DNA from: Myroides marinus | GTDB lineage: Bacteria; Bacteroidota; Bacteroidia; Flavobacteriales; Flavobacteriaceae | DNA length: 36,154 bases | Reading direction: 5' to 3' | Assembly: GCF_900109075.1 (NCBI RefSeq) | Contig: NZ_FNYS01000030.1 | Span: forward strand, 1 to 36,154 | Part shown: piece by piece, positions 6,777 through 15,684 of the stretch | How positions within the stretch are numbered: the first letter of the stretch is position 1 | How the letters are laid out: every line of letters begins with the position of its first letter | Program-made: the position numbers and the translations under genes | Notes under the pieces: generated by a model | The model's database searches: none | What the model was told of the DNA's origin: nothing | The model's input: only the letters and a program-made list of their open reading frames with translations

Positions 6777-8162
6777 ATGACTATGAAAACAATAAATAAA
6801 TCAAGATTGTTGATACAATCTATTTTAGTCGTTTTTTTTGTAATTCTCTTTTATTCTTGTGAGAGCTTAATTGACGTTGATTTACCAAATGATAGAATAA
6901 GCCAAGAAGAAGTATTCAAAGATATAAATACAACAAAATCAGCTTTAAACTCCATTTATATTAATCTTAGAAACAATCCTTTCTTCTCTAAAGATGTTTC
7001 GGGAATCAATTTTAGAATGAGTCTGTTTACTGACGAATTAGATTTTGTAGGTACCTCAGTAGAATACTTCCATCAAAATAGTATTGAACCTAATGATAGT
7101 GAAATAACCAAATGGTGGAATAATGCTTATCAGAATATCTATGCGATTAATCTTTTTATAAATAAACTTAGCCAGTCACCTTCTATAGACACACTAAGTA
7201 AAAATCAATTATTAGGTGAAGCCTATACCTTAAGAGCGTTGTACTATCAAAATATTGTCCAGCTCTATGGAGCTATTCCCTATACAACTTCAACTGATTA
7301 TAAGGATAACACCACCATTGGAAAGACATCCGAGAACCAAGTACTCTTAAAAATAGAAGAAGATCTTTTAAAAGCCATCGAGCTGTTAACCTACCAGTAT
7401 AGAAGTACTGACAGGTATTATGTCAATAAAGCTGTAGCAGAACTTCTTTTAGCTGAAAATTACTTGCTTCAGAAAAAAGATGAGTTAGCTGAGCTTTATA
7501 GTCAAAAAGTGGTTGACAATAGTCTCTATCAAATTGAACCTGATCTCTCTAAAACATTTAAAAAAACAGCCAAAAGTACATTGTGGCAATTATCACTTGA
7601 ACAAAATACAACTGTGACACCTGAAGCAAGCCTTTATGTGTTTACTGCTCTTGGTGGTTTTACCTCTACTATTAGCGATAAACTAATGGGATTACTTGAT
7701 GCTAACGATTTAAGAAAAACAAACTGGATTACAGAAGTTAAAATAGGGAATCAAATCTATTACGGTGTGTATAAGTACAAGAATAAGACAGGTAATACCG
7801 ATGAGAATTCTATTTTTTATAGAGTTGAACACGCTTATTTTATATTGGCAGAAAGCTTACTAAAACAGGAGAAAAATGTTCAGTCTATAGAGATTATTAA
7901 TAAAATCAGACGCAAAAGAGGATTAGATGATTTACCTCTTAATTTAAGCAAAGAACAGATTGAACAAAACTTGCTACAAGAGTCTTTTAAAGAGTTTTTT
8001 ACTGAATCTGTTCATCGGTTTTATACTTTAAAAAGATGGGATAAATTAAGTGAACTAACTTTAACAAAACCCAATTGGCAAGATCGTTATAAACAACTTC
8101 CTATTCCAGAAACTCAATTGCTTTTAAACAGAAACTTACATCCACAAAATACTGGATATTAA
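6777..8162 (+). CDS. SusD/RagB-family substrate-binding lipoprotein
   Basis: This 461-residue lipoprotein is the surface lid of the SusCD importer that captures substrate. The signal peptide ends in a lipobox (FYSC, Cys28 from the first Met), followed by the SusD start-up region (ESLIDVDLPNDRIS, then EEVFKDINTTKSALNSIYINL). TPR-like helices include WWNNAYQNIYAINLFI and GEAYTLRALYYQNIVQLYG, and the C-terminus has VEHAYFILAESLL, IINKIRRKRGLDDL and RFYTLKRWDKL, all SusD hallmarks. ATGs at 6777 and 6783 are both possible; the second gives MKTINKSR. The gene follows SusC by 5 bp. The substrate is inferred to be peptide because of the downstream peptidase. Confidence 0.93.
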   Translation: MTMKTINKSRLLIQSILVVFFVILFYSCESLIDVDLPNDRISQEEVFKDINTTKSALNSIYINLRNNPFFSKDVSGINFRMSLFTDELDFVGTSVEYFHQNSIEPNDSEITKWWNNAYQNIYAINLFINKLSQSPSIDTLSKNQLLGEAYTLRALYYQNIVQLYGAIPYTTSTDYKDNTTIGKTSENQVLLKIEEDLLKAIELLTYQYRSTDRYYVNKAVAELLLAENYLLQKKDELAELYSQKVVDNSLYQIEPDLSKTFKKTAKSTLWQLSLEQNTTVTPEASLYVFTALGGFTSTISDKLMGLLDANDLRKTNWITEVKIGNQIYYGVYKYKNKTGNTDENSIFYRVEHAYFILAESLLKQEKNVQSIEIINKIRRKRGLDDLPLNLSKEQIEQNLLQESFKEFFTESVHRFYTLKRWDKLSELTLTKPNWQDRYKQLPIPETQLLLNRNLHPQNTGY

Positions 8163-8173
8163 ACTAATTTGAC

Positions 8174-8911
8174 ATGAAAACACATTATACAACAATCTAC
8201 ACTTCTATTTTTCCTTTTTTATTGATTGGAATATTGCTTGCTGCTTGTAAATCTAATACGCATACCACTAGAAGAGTTACAGACAATAACGAAAATATAG
8301 TTATTCAAGGCAGAGTTTTAGTTCAAGGAACTGACTCTGTTCCTTTGGGATTAACCACTATAAATATTAAAAACAAGTGGATTTGGAAAGATGAATCACA
8401 AAAAGCTTATGGAGAAAACAAAAGGGTATTTGTAGATAAAAAAGGGTATTATAAAATTACCATAGAAAAGGGAGATACACTAATGGCTATTCCCAATCAC
8501 ATTATTTATGGAAGGGATGTAAGCAAGTACACTTTTGCAAATTTGGACAAAAGTCAAACTATTGATATTGAAGTAAAAAAAGATGAAGCGGGCTATCAGA
8601 ATTTGATTAATAGCAATGAAGTATTAAAGTCAAATATTGAAAATCTCATCAAAAATGTTGATCCTGAACAATTAGTATCAGTTAGAGGAACAATTAAAAG
8701 TAAGAAAACAAATCAGCCACTTAAAAACATGGATATTAGTTCTGCTTTTAACAACAATGTAATGGGAATTGGAACGTATCATTTAACTGATCAGTTTGGG
8801 AATTTTGATTTAAAAGTACCTAAAGGGAACCTTTGTAGTATACAAGCTTTATCTGCTGATGCAATACGTTTTACTGCTTATAATGATACAATTATTAATT
8901 TGTATTTGTAA
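8174..8911 (+). CDS. Lipoprotein with two TTR-like (CarboxypepD_reg) domains
   Basis: The 245-residue product has a signal peptide and lipobox LLAAC (Cys25). Two beta-sandwich segments resemble carboxypeptidase-regulatory or transthyretin-like folds: about residues 45-140 (IVIQGRVLVQGTDSVPLGL, then FVDKKGYYKITI) and about 165-245 (SVRGTIKSKKTNQPLKN, then TDQFGNFDLKV). Such domains are common as accessory parts of Bacteroidetes outer-membrane systems. It lies 11 bp after SusD and 2 bp before the peptidase gene, so it is almost certainly part of the same transport unit, perhaps as a surface scaffold or extra binding protein. The exact role is not known. Confidence 0.75.
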   Translation: MKTHYTTIYTSIFPFLLIGILLAACKSNTHTTRRVTDNNENIVIQGRVLVQGTDSVPLGLTTINIKNKWIWKDESQKAYGENKRVFVDKKGYYKITIEKGDTLMAIPNHIIYGRDVSKYTFANLDKSQTIDIEVKKDEAGYQNLINSNEVLKSNIENLIKNVDPEQLVSVRGTIKSKKTNQPLKNMDISSAFNNNVMGIGTYHLTDQFGNFDLKVPKGNLCSIQALSADAIRFTAYNDTIINLYL

Positions 8912-8913
8912 TT

Positions 8914-11478
8914 ATGAGAACATATTTGATATATAAATTGATTTTAATTTTCGTGGGATTACTGTCTTCTAATTCTTTGGTAGCAAGTAGTTATAGTGAG
9001 GGAATCGTAATTGATTCCCTTGGTTATACCATCCGTCCATTTTTAATTAGCCCAGATGGAAACTGGGTAATAGCAAGTAAAACCTATGGGTATAATAATA
9101 GAGCAGATACTATATTCTATATCAACACTAAAACCAAACAGAAAAGAATTGTAAATGATCTTTCCACCTTACAAGCCAACTTGTTGTACAATGATTTAAT
9201 ACTTGAGAAAAAAAATCAATACTTAAGTGTGATTAATTTAGAAACAAATCAATCTGTTTTTAAAGCTGATGGCATCAAACAATTCGCTTCCAAGGCCTTT
9301 GACAACAAGAATTTACTAATTACACTATCCTCTAATGCAGTTTTAAATCTTGTACAATTGGATAAAGATGGAGAAAAAAACAAAATAATATTCAATGATA
9401 ATCAAGTAGTTGAGTTCTTAGTCAATGAGAATAAAACAAAGCTAATCTATCAAAAGAAAGATTGCAATACATCTTATGTTTTGGACTTAGAATCTTTTAA
9501 AGTAGCTGAAATTGACTATTCGGGGGATTTACTATCTCCTTATTGGAATGTCACTCAGGATAAAATGGCTATTCTTGAGAAAGAAAATATCATATATCTG
9601 TTGGATCTTGAGAAAAAACAAGTAGATACCATTCAACTTAGTAAGAAGCCTTTGGAGCGATTTGAGTTGTCTTTTTATTCCAATGATGATCTATTTATTA
9701 AATACAATATAAAAACAGATGAGAAGCTTGAAGAAAGTGAATATTTGGATATATGGAATGGGAATACTCGATTTTTACATCCAAGTTCTTTTAAAGAAAA
9801 ATTTGTACTTCAATACAAGGCTTTTATCTATCAATCTAAAACAAAGACATTGAAAGAGTTGGAAAGAAAAAGAGAGAGTGATTCGGATTTTATAAATCTT
9901 CCCAATCATATGTTATCATACAATCCTTTTACTTACCAAGATTTTAGTGCTTCTTATACTCAAATACAGTTTGATGTACTAAATACATCTAATAGTCATA
10001 TTGTACAATCAATTAAGACTAATAATTCAAAGAATATTATTGCTTCTTTATGTGGAAAGTATATGATTTATCCTATTGACAAGGATAAATCAAAATGGGA
10101 AATACTAGAGCTCGTTACCAATAAAACCACAATGATAAACTGTGATGCATCAACGGTTGATGTACCTATATGGTCAACCAATTCTGAATATGTTTTTCTT
10201 GTAGTGAACAATACATTAACTCGTTTAAACTTATCCACGAAAAAACAAGTAAGCCTTCTAAGTTTTACTGGGAAAACTTCTTTGATTTTTGCTAATAAAA
10301 CTAAGCACAACAATGATATAAATGCAACAATCAATACTGAATTTCCAATTATAGTTGCAGTTAAAAACAGCTCAAATACTTTGATTTACAGTATTGATAA
10401 TACTCGTACTAAATTGCTGATTGATGCAAAAGAAAATGACCTATCACGAGGATTAACATATTTACCCAACTTAATTAGCAAAGACCTAAAAACTATTGTT
10501 TTTACACAAGAGAATTACAATGTACCTGTTTCATTAAAGGTGCTTAATAACGGCAAAATAACCACTCTTTTGGAAAGTGATATTCCACAAGAGCTTTATA
10601 GTAATAGAAAAAAACAAACCATTAGTTTTAAAACTAAAACGGGAAGAGAATTAAAAGGAACGCTTTATTATCCAAAAAACTTTAATAAAGAGCTAAAGTA
10701 TCCTATGATTGTTTATACTTACGCTGAAGATGATACAGATAGTAAACAATTTCTTTTGTCCTCAATGATAAATTCTACGGGCTTTAATATTCCACTTTTA
10801 AACGACAATGGATATTTTGTATTTTATGTTCAGTCGTATGTTTCTCAGCAGGGGCCTGGAATAGGAGCACTTGAATCAATTAAAAATAGTGTAAAGATTA
10901 TTAGTGAAAAAGAGTCTGCAATTGATACTTTAAAGCTTGGTTTGATAGGTCATTCTTTCGGAGGATACAAAGCCAGTTTTATCGCTACTCAAACAAATAT
11001 GTTCTCAGCCATTATCAGTGGAGGAGCACCTCATGATGTAATTGGTGGTACAATGTATCGGTATAATACCTACAGAAATAAACTTGATTGGTTTATGGTA
11101 GAGAGTGGACAACTGGGATTTAAACAGAGTTATGCAGAGAATCCTGAAAAGTATTTGGCTAATTCTCCTCTATTATATGCTCATAAAGTAAAAACACCTA
11201 TTCTTTTATGGACAGGGCTAAAAGATGAAAATGCACATTGGGAAAACACTCGTAAAATGTATGTTGCTTTAAAAAGGTATAAAGTACCAACGATTGCTCT
11301 ATTTTACAAAAATGTTGAACATGACGTTATGCCTAATCAGAAAGTTGAAAACAAAGACCTAACACTTAGAGTGATGGATTGGTTTGAGTATTTCTTAAAA
11401 GATAATAAAAGTATTCAGTGGATTAATAAAGGAATTGATTATGATAATTACTCATGGAATCAATTAGATACTTTTTAA
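8914..11478 (+). CDS. S9-family (prolyl oligopeptidase-like) serine peptidase, secreted
   Basis: This 854-residue protein has an N-terminal signal peptide (LILIFVGLLSSNSLVAS), a long propeller-like region (about 30-590, with repeats such as SPDGNWVIASKTYGY), and a C-terminal alpha/beta-hydrolase domain. The catalytic serine is S681 in GHSFGGY, the acid D771 in WTGLKDENAHW and the histidine H803 in NVEHDVM, so the triad is complete. S9 enzymes cut short peptides, mostly in the periplasm or at the surface. It closes the SusC-SusD-lipoprotein operon and would process imported oligopeptides. The match is to the S9B/S9C-like (acylaminoacyl/DPP-type) hydrolase pattern; the substrate preference cannot be read. 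No lipobox is seen, so a soluble periplasmic form is likely. Confidence 0.9.
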   Translation: MRTYLIYKLILIFVGLLSSNSLVASSYSEGIVIDSLGYTIRPFLISPDGNWVIASKTYGYNNRADTIFYINTKTKQKRIVNDLSTLQANLLYNDLILEKKNQYLSVINLETNQSVFKADGIKQFASKAFDNKNLLITLSSNAVLNLVQLDKDGEKNKIIFNDNQVVEFLVNENKTKLIYQKKDCNTSYVLDLESFKVAEIDYSGDLLSPYWNVTQDKMAILEKENIIYLLDLEKKQVDTIQLSKKPLERFELSFYSNDDLFIKYNIKTDEKLEESEYLDIWNGNTRFLHPSSFKEKFVLQYKAFIYQSKTKTLKELERKRESDSDFINLPNHMLSYNPFTYQDFSASYTQIQFDVLNTSNSHIVQSIKTNNSKNIIASLCGKYMIYPIDKDKSKWEILELVTNKTTMINCDASTVDVPIWSTNSEYVFLVVNNTLTRLNLSTKKQVSLLSFTGKTSLIFANKTKHNNDINATINTEFPIIVAVKNSSNTLIYSIDNTRTKLLIDAKENDLSRGLTYLPNLISKDLKTIVFTQENYNVPVSLKVLNNGKITTLLESDIPQELYSNRKKQTISFKTKTGRELKGTLYYPKNFNKELKYPMIVYTYAEDDTDSKQFLLSSMINSTGFNIPLLNDNGYFVFYVQSYVSQQGPGIGALESIKNSVKIISEKESAIDTLKLGLIGHSFGGYKASFIATQTNMFSAIISGGAPHDVIGGTMYRYNTYRNKLDWFMVESGQLGFKQSYAENPEKYLANSPLLYAHKVKTPILLWTGLKDENAHWENTRKMYVALKRYKVPTIALFYKNVEHDVMPNQKVENKDLTLRVMDWFEYFLKDNKSIQWINKGIDYDNYSWNQLDTF

Positions 11479-11484
11479 TAAGAG

Positions 11485-11512
11485 AATAAAACAAGGGGAC
11501 GATGTCCCCTTG
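11485..11512 (-). terminator. Intrinsic terminator of the small secreted-protein gene
   Basis: A perfect 9-bp stem CAAGGGGAC (11492-11500) / GTCCCCTTG (11504-11512) has a 3-nt loop. On the minus strand it is followed by TTTTATT, so it ends transcription of the 11530-11847 gene. On the plus strand no T-run follows, but it may also help end the SusCD-peptidase operon, which stops at 11478. Confidence 0.75.
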
Positions 11513-11529
11513 CTCTGTAATCAGTAAAA

Positions 11530-11847
11530 TTACATGATTAAACGAAGAGGTTTATATTCAGCTACAGAAGAATCCCATCCATAGATTTGATGAGTCTCTG
11601 AGTTAATATCTTCTTCGTACAAAGGGCCAAATCCTTCAAATGAACAATCTCTCTTTACTATTTGCGTTGCTTTTTTAAATACAGCTCCGTCTAAATAATA
11701 TAGATCCCCTCCATAAGGAGTTGCAGTCTCTTCTGATATTTCAATTTTATTATCAGCTTTATTACTAGCATTCATTGTGAATGCACCTAAACTTAGCATT
11801 GCAACAACAGCAAATGGCATAAGTAGGTTTTTTATAAATTGTTTCAT
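11530..11847 (-). CDS. Small secreted protein (DUF6520-like), unknown function
   Basis: I chose the ATG at 11847 rather than the upstream one at 11877, because it places a signal peptide at the N-terminus (MKQFIKNLLMPFAVVAMLSL followed by GAFTMNAS). The mature part is about 80 residues, acidic, with a single Cys in KRDCSFEGFGPLYEED and an aromatic-rich tail. The signal region and small size resemble the DUF6520 group of flavobacterial secreted proteins, but the mature part has only one Cys, so this is a weak match. It is convergent with the SusCD-peptidase operon and has its own terminator. Relationship to that operon (substrate, regulator or unrelated) is open. Confidence 0.65.
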   Translation of the reverse strand: MKQFIKNLLMPFAVVAMLSLGAFTMNASNKADNKIEISEETATPYGGDLYYLDGAVFKKATQIVKRDCSFEGFGPLYEEDINSETHQIYGWDSSVAEYKPLRLIM

Positions 11848-12310
11848 AATGTTATTGTTTTTGAAATTATATAACAAACCTCGTGTTCGTTATAAAAATG
11901 GTCGTCTTTTAAAGTTAATCAATGTCTTTTATTTACCATAGTCGATTTATGTAGCTACCCTAAATCGAACTTTTCTATCCCTACTATACGTGTACAAAGT
12001 ATAGTATTACAGCTTCAACTAAAAAAATATAATCATGAAAAAATTCTTATGAGGTAAACTTACAACTCTTTATAATTCAAAACAATACGTGTTTTCCGCA
12101 TATTTTCATAGTATAATTAATTCTTCATTTAAGTAGTAGAGTATTATTTTTTATTAATAATAGCACAAAGTTAGGCAATGCCAAGCGGTTCGCTAGCAAG
12201 AAATTCCCCCATAAATGCTTGACTAAAGTCTTCGCTTTATTGCGTTGCTTCTTGCGCTCGCTAAGCCATTACCAATTGTGGCTCCATAATTAATTTAAAA
12301 ATTTAATAGT
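11848..12310. other. Non-coding stretch with a GC-rich foldable patch before the RadC-like gene
   Basis: About 460 bp with no gene. The first 270 bp are plain AT-rich. From 12174 to 12290 the base composition is clearly higher in G and C and contains complementary arms (AGCAAGAA at 12193-12200 with TTCTTG near 12250; GGCAATGCC as a small palindrome; GACTaaAGTC). Such patches are common ahead of genes in Bacteroidetes conjugative elements (recollection). No exact TAnnTTTG box is present before 12311. Confidence 0.45.
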
Positions 12311-12781
12311 ATGGAAACTACAGTTTTAAACAAAGAATGGCTTATCGCCTCAGAAGTAGAATTAATTTACAAATCAAAAGTAAAGGCTTCACAGAGACCT
12401 CAGATTACATCTTCTTATAGTGCATATCAAATAGCATTAAAAGCTTGGGATAGTAATAAGATTGAATTATTAGAACAGTTTAAAGTACTTATGCTTTCAA
12501 ACAACAACAAAGTACTTGGAGTATTACAAGCTTCCTCAGGAGGGATAACAGGTACTATAGTAGATTTAAGAATCATCTTCTCTGCTCTTTTAAAAGCGAA
12601 TGCTACAGCATTTTTGATTGTACATAATCATCCATCAGGAAAATTAGCTCCAAGTGATGCTGATAGACAAATTACAAGAAAGATTAAAGAAGCAAGTAAG
12701 ATACTTGATATTACGCTTTTAGATCATTTAATTATAACAGCAGAGAGTTACTACTCTTTTGCAGATGAAGGCACCTTATAG
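12311..12781 (+). CDS. RadC-like JAB/JAMM-domain protein
   Basis: The 156-residue protein is a RadC-family JAB domain of the short type carried on Bacteroidetes mobile elements; it lacks the N-terminal helix-hairpin-helix of chromosomal RadC. The metal-binding JAMM motif is complete: H105-x-H107-x7-S115-x2-D118 in HNHPSGKLAPSDAD, with an upstream acid at about E55. The family's role in mobile elements is unsettled. Its neighbour on the far side is a DUF3408 conjugation protein, in agreement with an eroded conjugative element. A terminator hairpin overlaps its stop codon. Confidence 0.88.
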   Translation: METTVLNKEWLIASEVELIYKSKVKASQRPQITSSYSAYQIALKAWDSNKIELLEQFKVLMLSNNNKVLGVLQASSGGITGTIVDLRIIFSALLKANATAFLIVHNHPSGKLAPSDADRQITRKIKEASKILDITLLDHLIITAESYYSFADEGTL

Positions 12782-12793
12782 GTGCCTTTGTAA
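12768..12793 (+). terminator. Terminator overlapping the RadC-like stop codon
   Basis: AAGGCACCT (12768-12776) pairs perfectly with AGGTGCCTT (12780-12788) around a TAT loop, followed by TTGTAATGTT. The stop codon TAG (12779-12781) lies in the loop and 3' arm, so the last sense codons form the 5' arm. Confidence 0.65.
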
Positions 12794-12815
12794 TGTTGAG
12801 TGTATTTTTACTAGT

Positions 12816-13946
12816 TTATATAATAAACTTAACTTTTGGAGGCTCATTAAAACCTTTGTCACTTATTTTTAAAACAGCATTGAAATAAAATTTACTTAAC
12901 GCGCTTTGAGGTAAATTTTTGATTCTTGTGTATTTTGCAATTATTCTATTTTCAGATAAAGATCTTTCCCCATAATTTCTAGTATTAGATACTACGGTAT
13001 TCATGGCATGTTTTTTTGTGATGTTTTTCTCAGTATAAAAGCGTAATGCATTTGTTGTTGCAGAATAAATTAATGCATATATCTGGGATACTGAATAATT
13101 TTCCAATAATGAGTTAAAACTAGATTTAGTTATATCACCTGAAATAAAATCCATTTTAAATACATTACTAATATTCTGTTGTAAATACTCAATACATTCA
13201 TTAATAGCGATTTCTTTCCAAAATTTCATTAAATCATCAATATCTTCTTTTAAATCGATATTAGGATAGAGTAAAGAATTAATTATTTCTTCTTCTTCTA
13301 TATTTGAAATATTTACTTTCCACGATACTTTAAAAGGATTAAAACTATATTTTTCTTGTTCTTCGTCTATAAGATTAAAGAACTCCAAATTATCTTCGTG
13401 TAATAAAATTATTCCCTGTCTAAATAGGCTTTCAATAATCTCTTTAGAATAAATTTCTGTAGGTGCAAAAGGAGACGAAAATGTATCTAGAGGCCTTATA
13501 TAATTCTCATTTTCAATAAATCCTTCTCTTATTAGAGTCCCTAAATATACTTTCTCTATTAAAGTTAACTCATCTATATCTAATGCTTGATTATAGTTAA
13601 CTTTATTTCTAACAAACTGCTTTTTCTTTGTAATTTCTTGTTCTTTTAAAATTTCTCTTTTCTCTATACAATAATCACACATACAATTTCTGTTTTCAGG
13701 ACTGTGTTGGCAGTTTGGACAAAAAATAAAAGTATTATCTCTCCAAGACTGATTACGTACTTTCTTATAAGAAATATAATTCTCTTTACAATAATCACAA
13801 CTACTGTCATGGACATCAGGTGGAAACAATTTAACCAATTCAGACGCAGTTAAATTAAATCTATATTCAGTTTTAAGGTCAATCAATTTGTCCCCTCTAT
13901 AATATTTTTCCATTAGTTCTATTAACTCATCTTCTTTAAAACTCAT
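12816..13946 (-). CDS. Hypothetical protein with an N-terminal zinc-binding Cys cluster
   Basis: I do not recognise this 376-residue protein. Residues 50-93 hold seven cysteines: C50-DY-C53, C76-PN-C79, C88, C90 and C93-I, an arrangement that fits two zinc ribbons or treble-clef fingers (CDYCKEN, FCPNCQHSP, CMCDYCIEK). The rest is mostly helical, with lysine-rich stretches and no signal peptide or membrane segment, so it is likely cytoplasmic and perhaps nucleic-acid binding. It stands alone on the minus strand between the RadC-like gene (convergent) and the DUF3408 gene, inside the mobile-type region. A sensor or effector role in element maintenance or defence is possible but not shown. Confidence 0.6.
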   Translation of the reverse strand: MSFKEDELIELMEKYYRGDKLIDLKTEYRFNLTASELVKLFPPDVHDSSCDYCKENYISYKKVRNQSWRDNTFIFCPNCQHSPENRNCMCDYCIEKREILKEQEITKKKQFVRNKVNYNQALDIDELTLIEKVYLGTLIREGFIENENYIRPLDTFSSPFAPTEIYSKEIIESLFRQGIILLHEDNLEFFNLIDEEQEKYSFNPFKVSWKVNISNIEEEEIINSLLYPNIDLKEDIDDLMKFWKEIAINECIEYLQQNISNVFKMDFISGDITKSSFNSLLENYSVSQIYALIYSATTNALRFYTEKNITKKHAMNTVVSNTRNYGERSLSENRIIAKYTRIKNLPQSALSKFYFNAVLKISDKGFNEPPKVKFII

Positions 13947-14135
13947 TTCTTATTTTTTTATATATGTAGCAAGTTAAATATTTTATTCTTGTTCTAGTAT
14001 TAGAATATTACTTTTATTAATTACGATATTTTTAAGTTCTCTTTATGCCTTAAAACAAAAATAAGTTTAAGAATCAAGCTAAGGGACAGCCATATCATTT
14101 ATGGGATTAGATATCAATCAGTTTTAATGAAATGC

Positions 14136-14570
14136 TTAAAAGATAGGCTTGTTTTTTTCATTGAAGCTCGTAGTTATCTGTTGTTCGAACTCGTTGAAAT
14201 GATGCTCTAGTAGATTATAGAGATAAGCATAGATAGTCAATTTATCATCCGCAATGACCTGAACAATACGAGAAAGGATTTTGTGATGTTCTGGATCTAT
14301 GTAAACTGACTTTCCATGACGTGCGGTGCTTTTGACATCTTTAAAAAAAAGTTCTTCATACTCCACTACTTTACACTCTTTAGTAGAGTCCTGTTCTTTT
14401 TTTACACGCTTTTGCTTCTTTGGTATCTCTTTAGTTTCTTCTTGCTCATCTCTTACACCAGGAGCATTGAGTTCAGCCTCTGTAAACCCATTAGGTCTTA
14501 GTCCATCAACCATTAGTGCCATCATCGCTTCTTCATCAATTCTCTGTTTCTTTTTAAATTCATCATCCAT
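14136..14570 (-). CDS. DUF3408-family conjugation protein (TraB-like)
   Basis: The 144-residue protein has an acidic then basic, low-complexity N-terminal half (EEAMMALMVDGLRPNGFTEA, KKQKRVKKEQ) and a conserved C-terminal part, about 93-135, with VYIDPEHHKILSRIVQVI and YAYLYNLLEHHFNEFEQQI. This matches DUF3408 proteins, encoded next to the ParA-type traA gene in CTnDOT-like conjugative transposons of Bacteroidetes. Here no ParA gene lies upstream and no TraC-TraG series downstream, so the gene is isolated from its usual operon. The upstream 1.3 kb carries hairpins resembling a transfer origin. I infer that this is what remains of an integrated conjugative or mobilisable element. Confidence 0.72.
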   Translation of the reverse strand: MDDEFKKKQRIDEEAMMALMVDGLRPNGFTEAELNAPGVRDEQEETKEIPKKQKRVKKEQDSTKECKVVEYEELFFKDVKSTARHGKSVYIDPEHHKILSRIVQVIADDKLTIYAYLYNLLEHHFNEFEQQITTSFNEKNKPIF

Positions 14571-14729
14571 AATTTCTAGTTTTTTATCTGTTTATAATTC
14601 TGTTCATTTATCTATGTTGTTAGTTAAATGTTATTCTGTCCTTTTAGTTATAACTCCTTTGTTTCAAACATCAAACTGTATAAAGGTTTTATCACCAATC
14701 TATTTGTGCGTTTAATCGTTGGGAGCTCT

Positions 14730-15027
14730 GTAAAGTCGTAGCTACGATTTTACGATTGTCTAACCAAAGCATTGATTGCTTTGACAAATAACTAGAAATA
14801 CAGATAAACAATAGATAAAAAGGTATTTAGGTGTTGTACTTGGCGTTAACTGATATGTTTATACACAGTGTTTACATTAGAAAAAACATATTGCAAATAC
14901 GTTGAAAAAGTTACCACAAAGGTAACAGCAAGTTATGTTTTGAGGCACTCGAAATAAGATTCGAGCTTTCAAAACTACTTGCTCTTGCAGAGGGCTGGAA
15001 AACTACTCCGAAGTCGCTAGTTTTTTG
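14730..15027. other. Hairpin cluster, candidate oriT or structured cis region
   Basis: Five inverted repeats in under 300 bp: a 24-bp palindrome at 14730-14753 with core TCGTAGCTACGA; CAAAGCA/TGCTTTG at 14765-14783; GTTACC-ACAAA-GGTAAC at 14910-14926; a long compound stem at 14927-14983 (AGCAAGT...ACTTGCT, GTTTTGA...TCAAAAC, CTCGAA...TTCGAG); and AAAACTA...TAGTTTT at 14999-15024, which ends in a T-run like a terminator. The location upstream of a DUF3408 gene is where Bacteroidetes conjugative elements keep oriT, but no relaxase gene is present. A structured RNA is the alternative. Confidence 0.4.
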
Positions 15028-15282
15028 TTGAAAGAATAGATAGACTAAAAATATTGAGGGGTTTATGCTAATATTTGATTTGCATTTGTGTATGTTTAGT
15101 ATTTTATGATTTTGAACTTTCTAAAGGATAGTATCAAAGTGTAGACTTCCCCATTTAGTAAAGATCTTCTTTGTTTTGAAAAACTTGAACACTTTAGGTA
15201 TTATTCTGATATTGATGAAAAAGAAAAAAGCGAATAAGTAAACGTTGGTGATATTAAAGAGGGGTAACAAATGCATTTATAG

Positions 15283-15684
15283 ATTATTATTAACCGAAAA
15301 AATATAACTAATAGAATAAAGCTTAGTTCTAAGAATAATTCAAGGGGTAAAAACGAAGTGCATTCTGCTAAGTTTGGACAGTTTGCTCTTGCTTTTAAAG
15401 AGAATAGTGAAAGGCTTTTTGATGATATGTTTGACTATCAAAAAGAGCTTAAAGATAGGCTAATGTATTCTGTTTCTATGAATAACGGAAGTGTAGAAGA
15501 AAAAAAATCACATTTTTTATAGCAAATGAAGAATAGTTTAAATCATATTAATAATAGTAAATACTTGTATATACTAGAAAATCTTTCTACAGATAATAAT
15601 GAATTTGTAAGTCAAGTACTTTGCATTAAGTTTATGAACTTATTGAATAGTTACATAAATATAGGAGGCAATTTATATGAATAG
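15283..15684 (+). pseudogene. Decayed or very small coding remnants
   Basis: An open stretch without ATG runs from 15283 to a TAG at 15522 (79 codons, for example SRGKNEVHSAKFGQFALAFK and SERLFDDMFDYQKELKDRL) and has protein-like composition. Four bases later an ATG (15526) opens a 52-residue frame to 15684 (containing KYLYILENLSTDNNEFVSQV). Just before its end an AGGAGG (15663-15668) precedes a 7-codon frame, MNRKKYN. A further open stretch without a start is at about 15150-15237. I recognise no family. The pattern suggests a gene or genes broken by stops, but two short real genes cannot be excluded. Confidence 0.35.

Noticed and set aside
14316..14715. Plus-strand frames opposite the DUF3408 gene
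   Set aside because: Ser/Phe/Leu-rich translations of the complementary strand of a supported gene; no start context.
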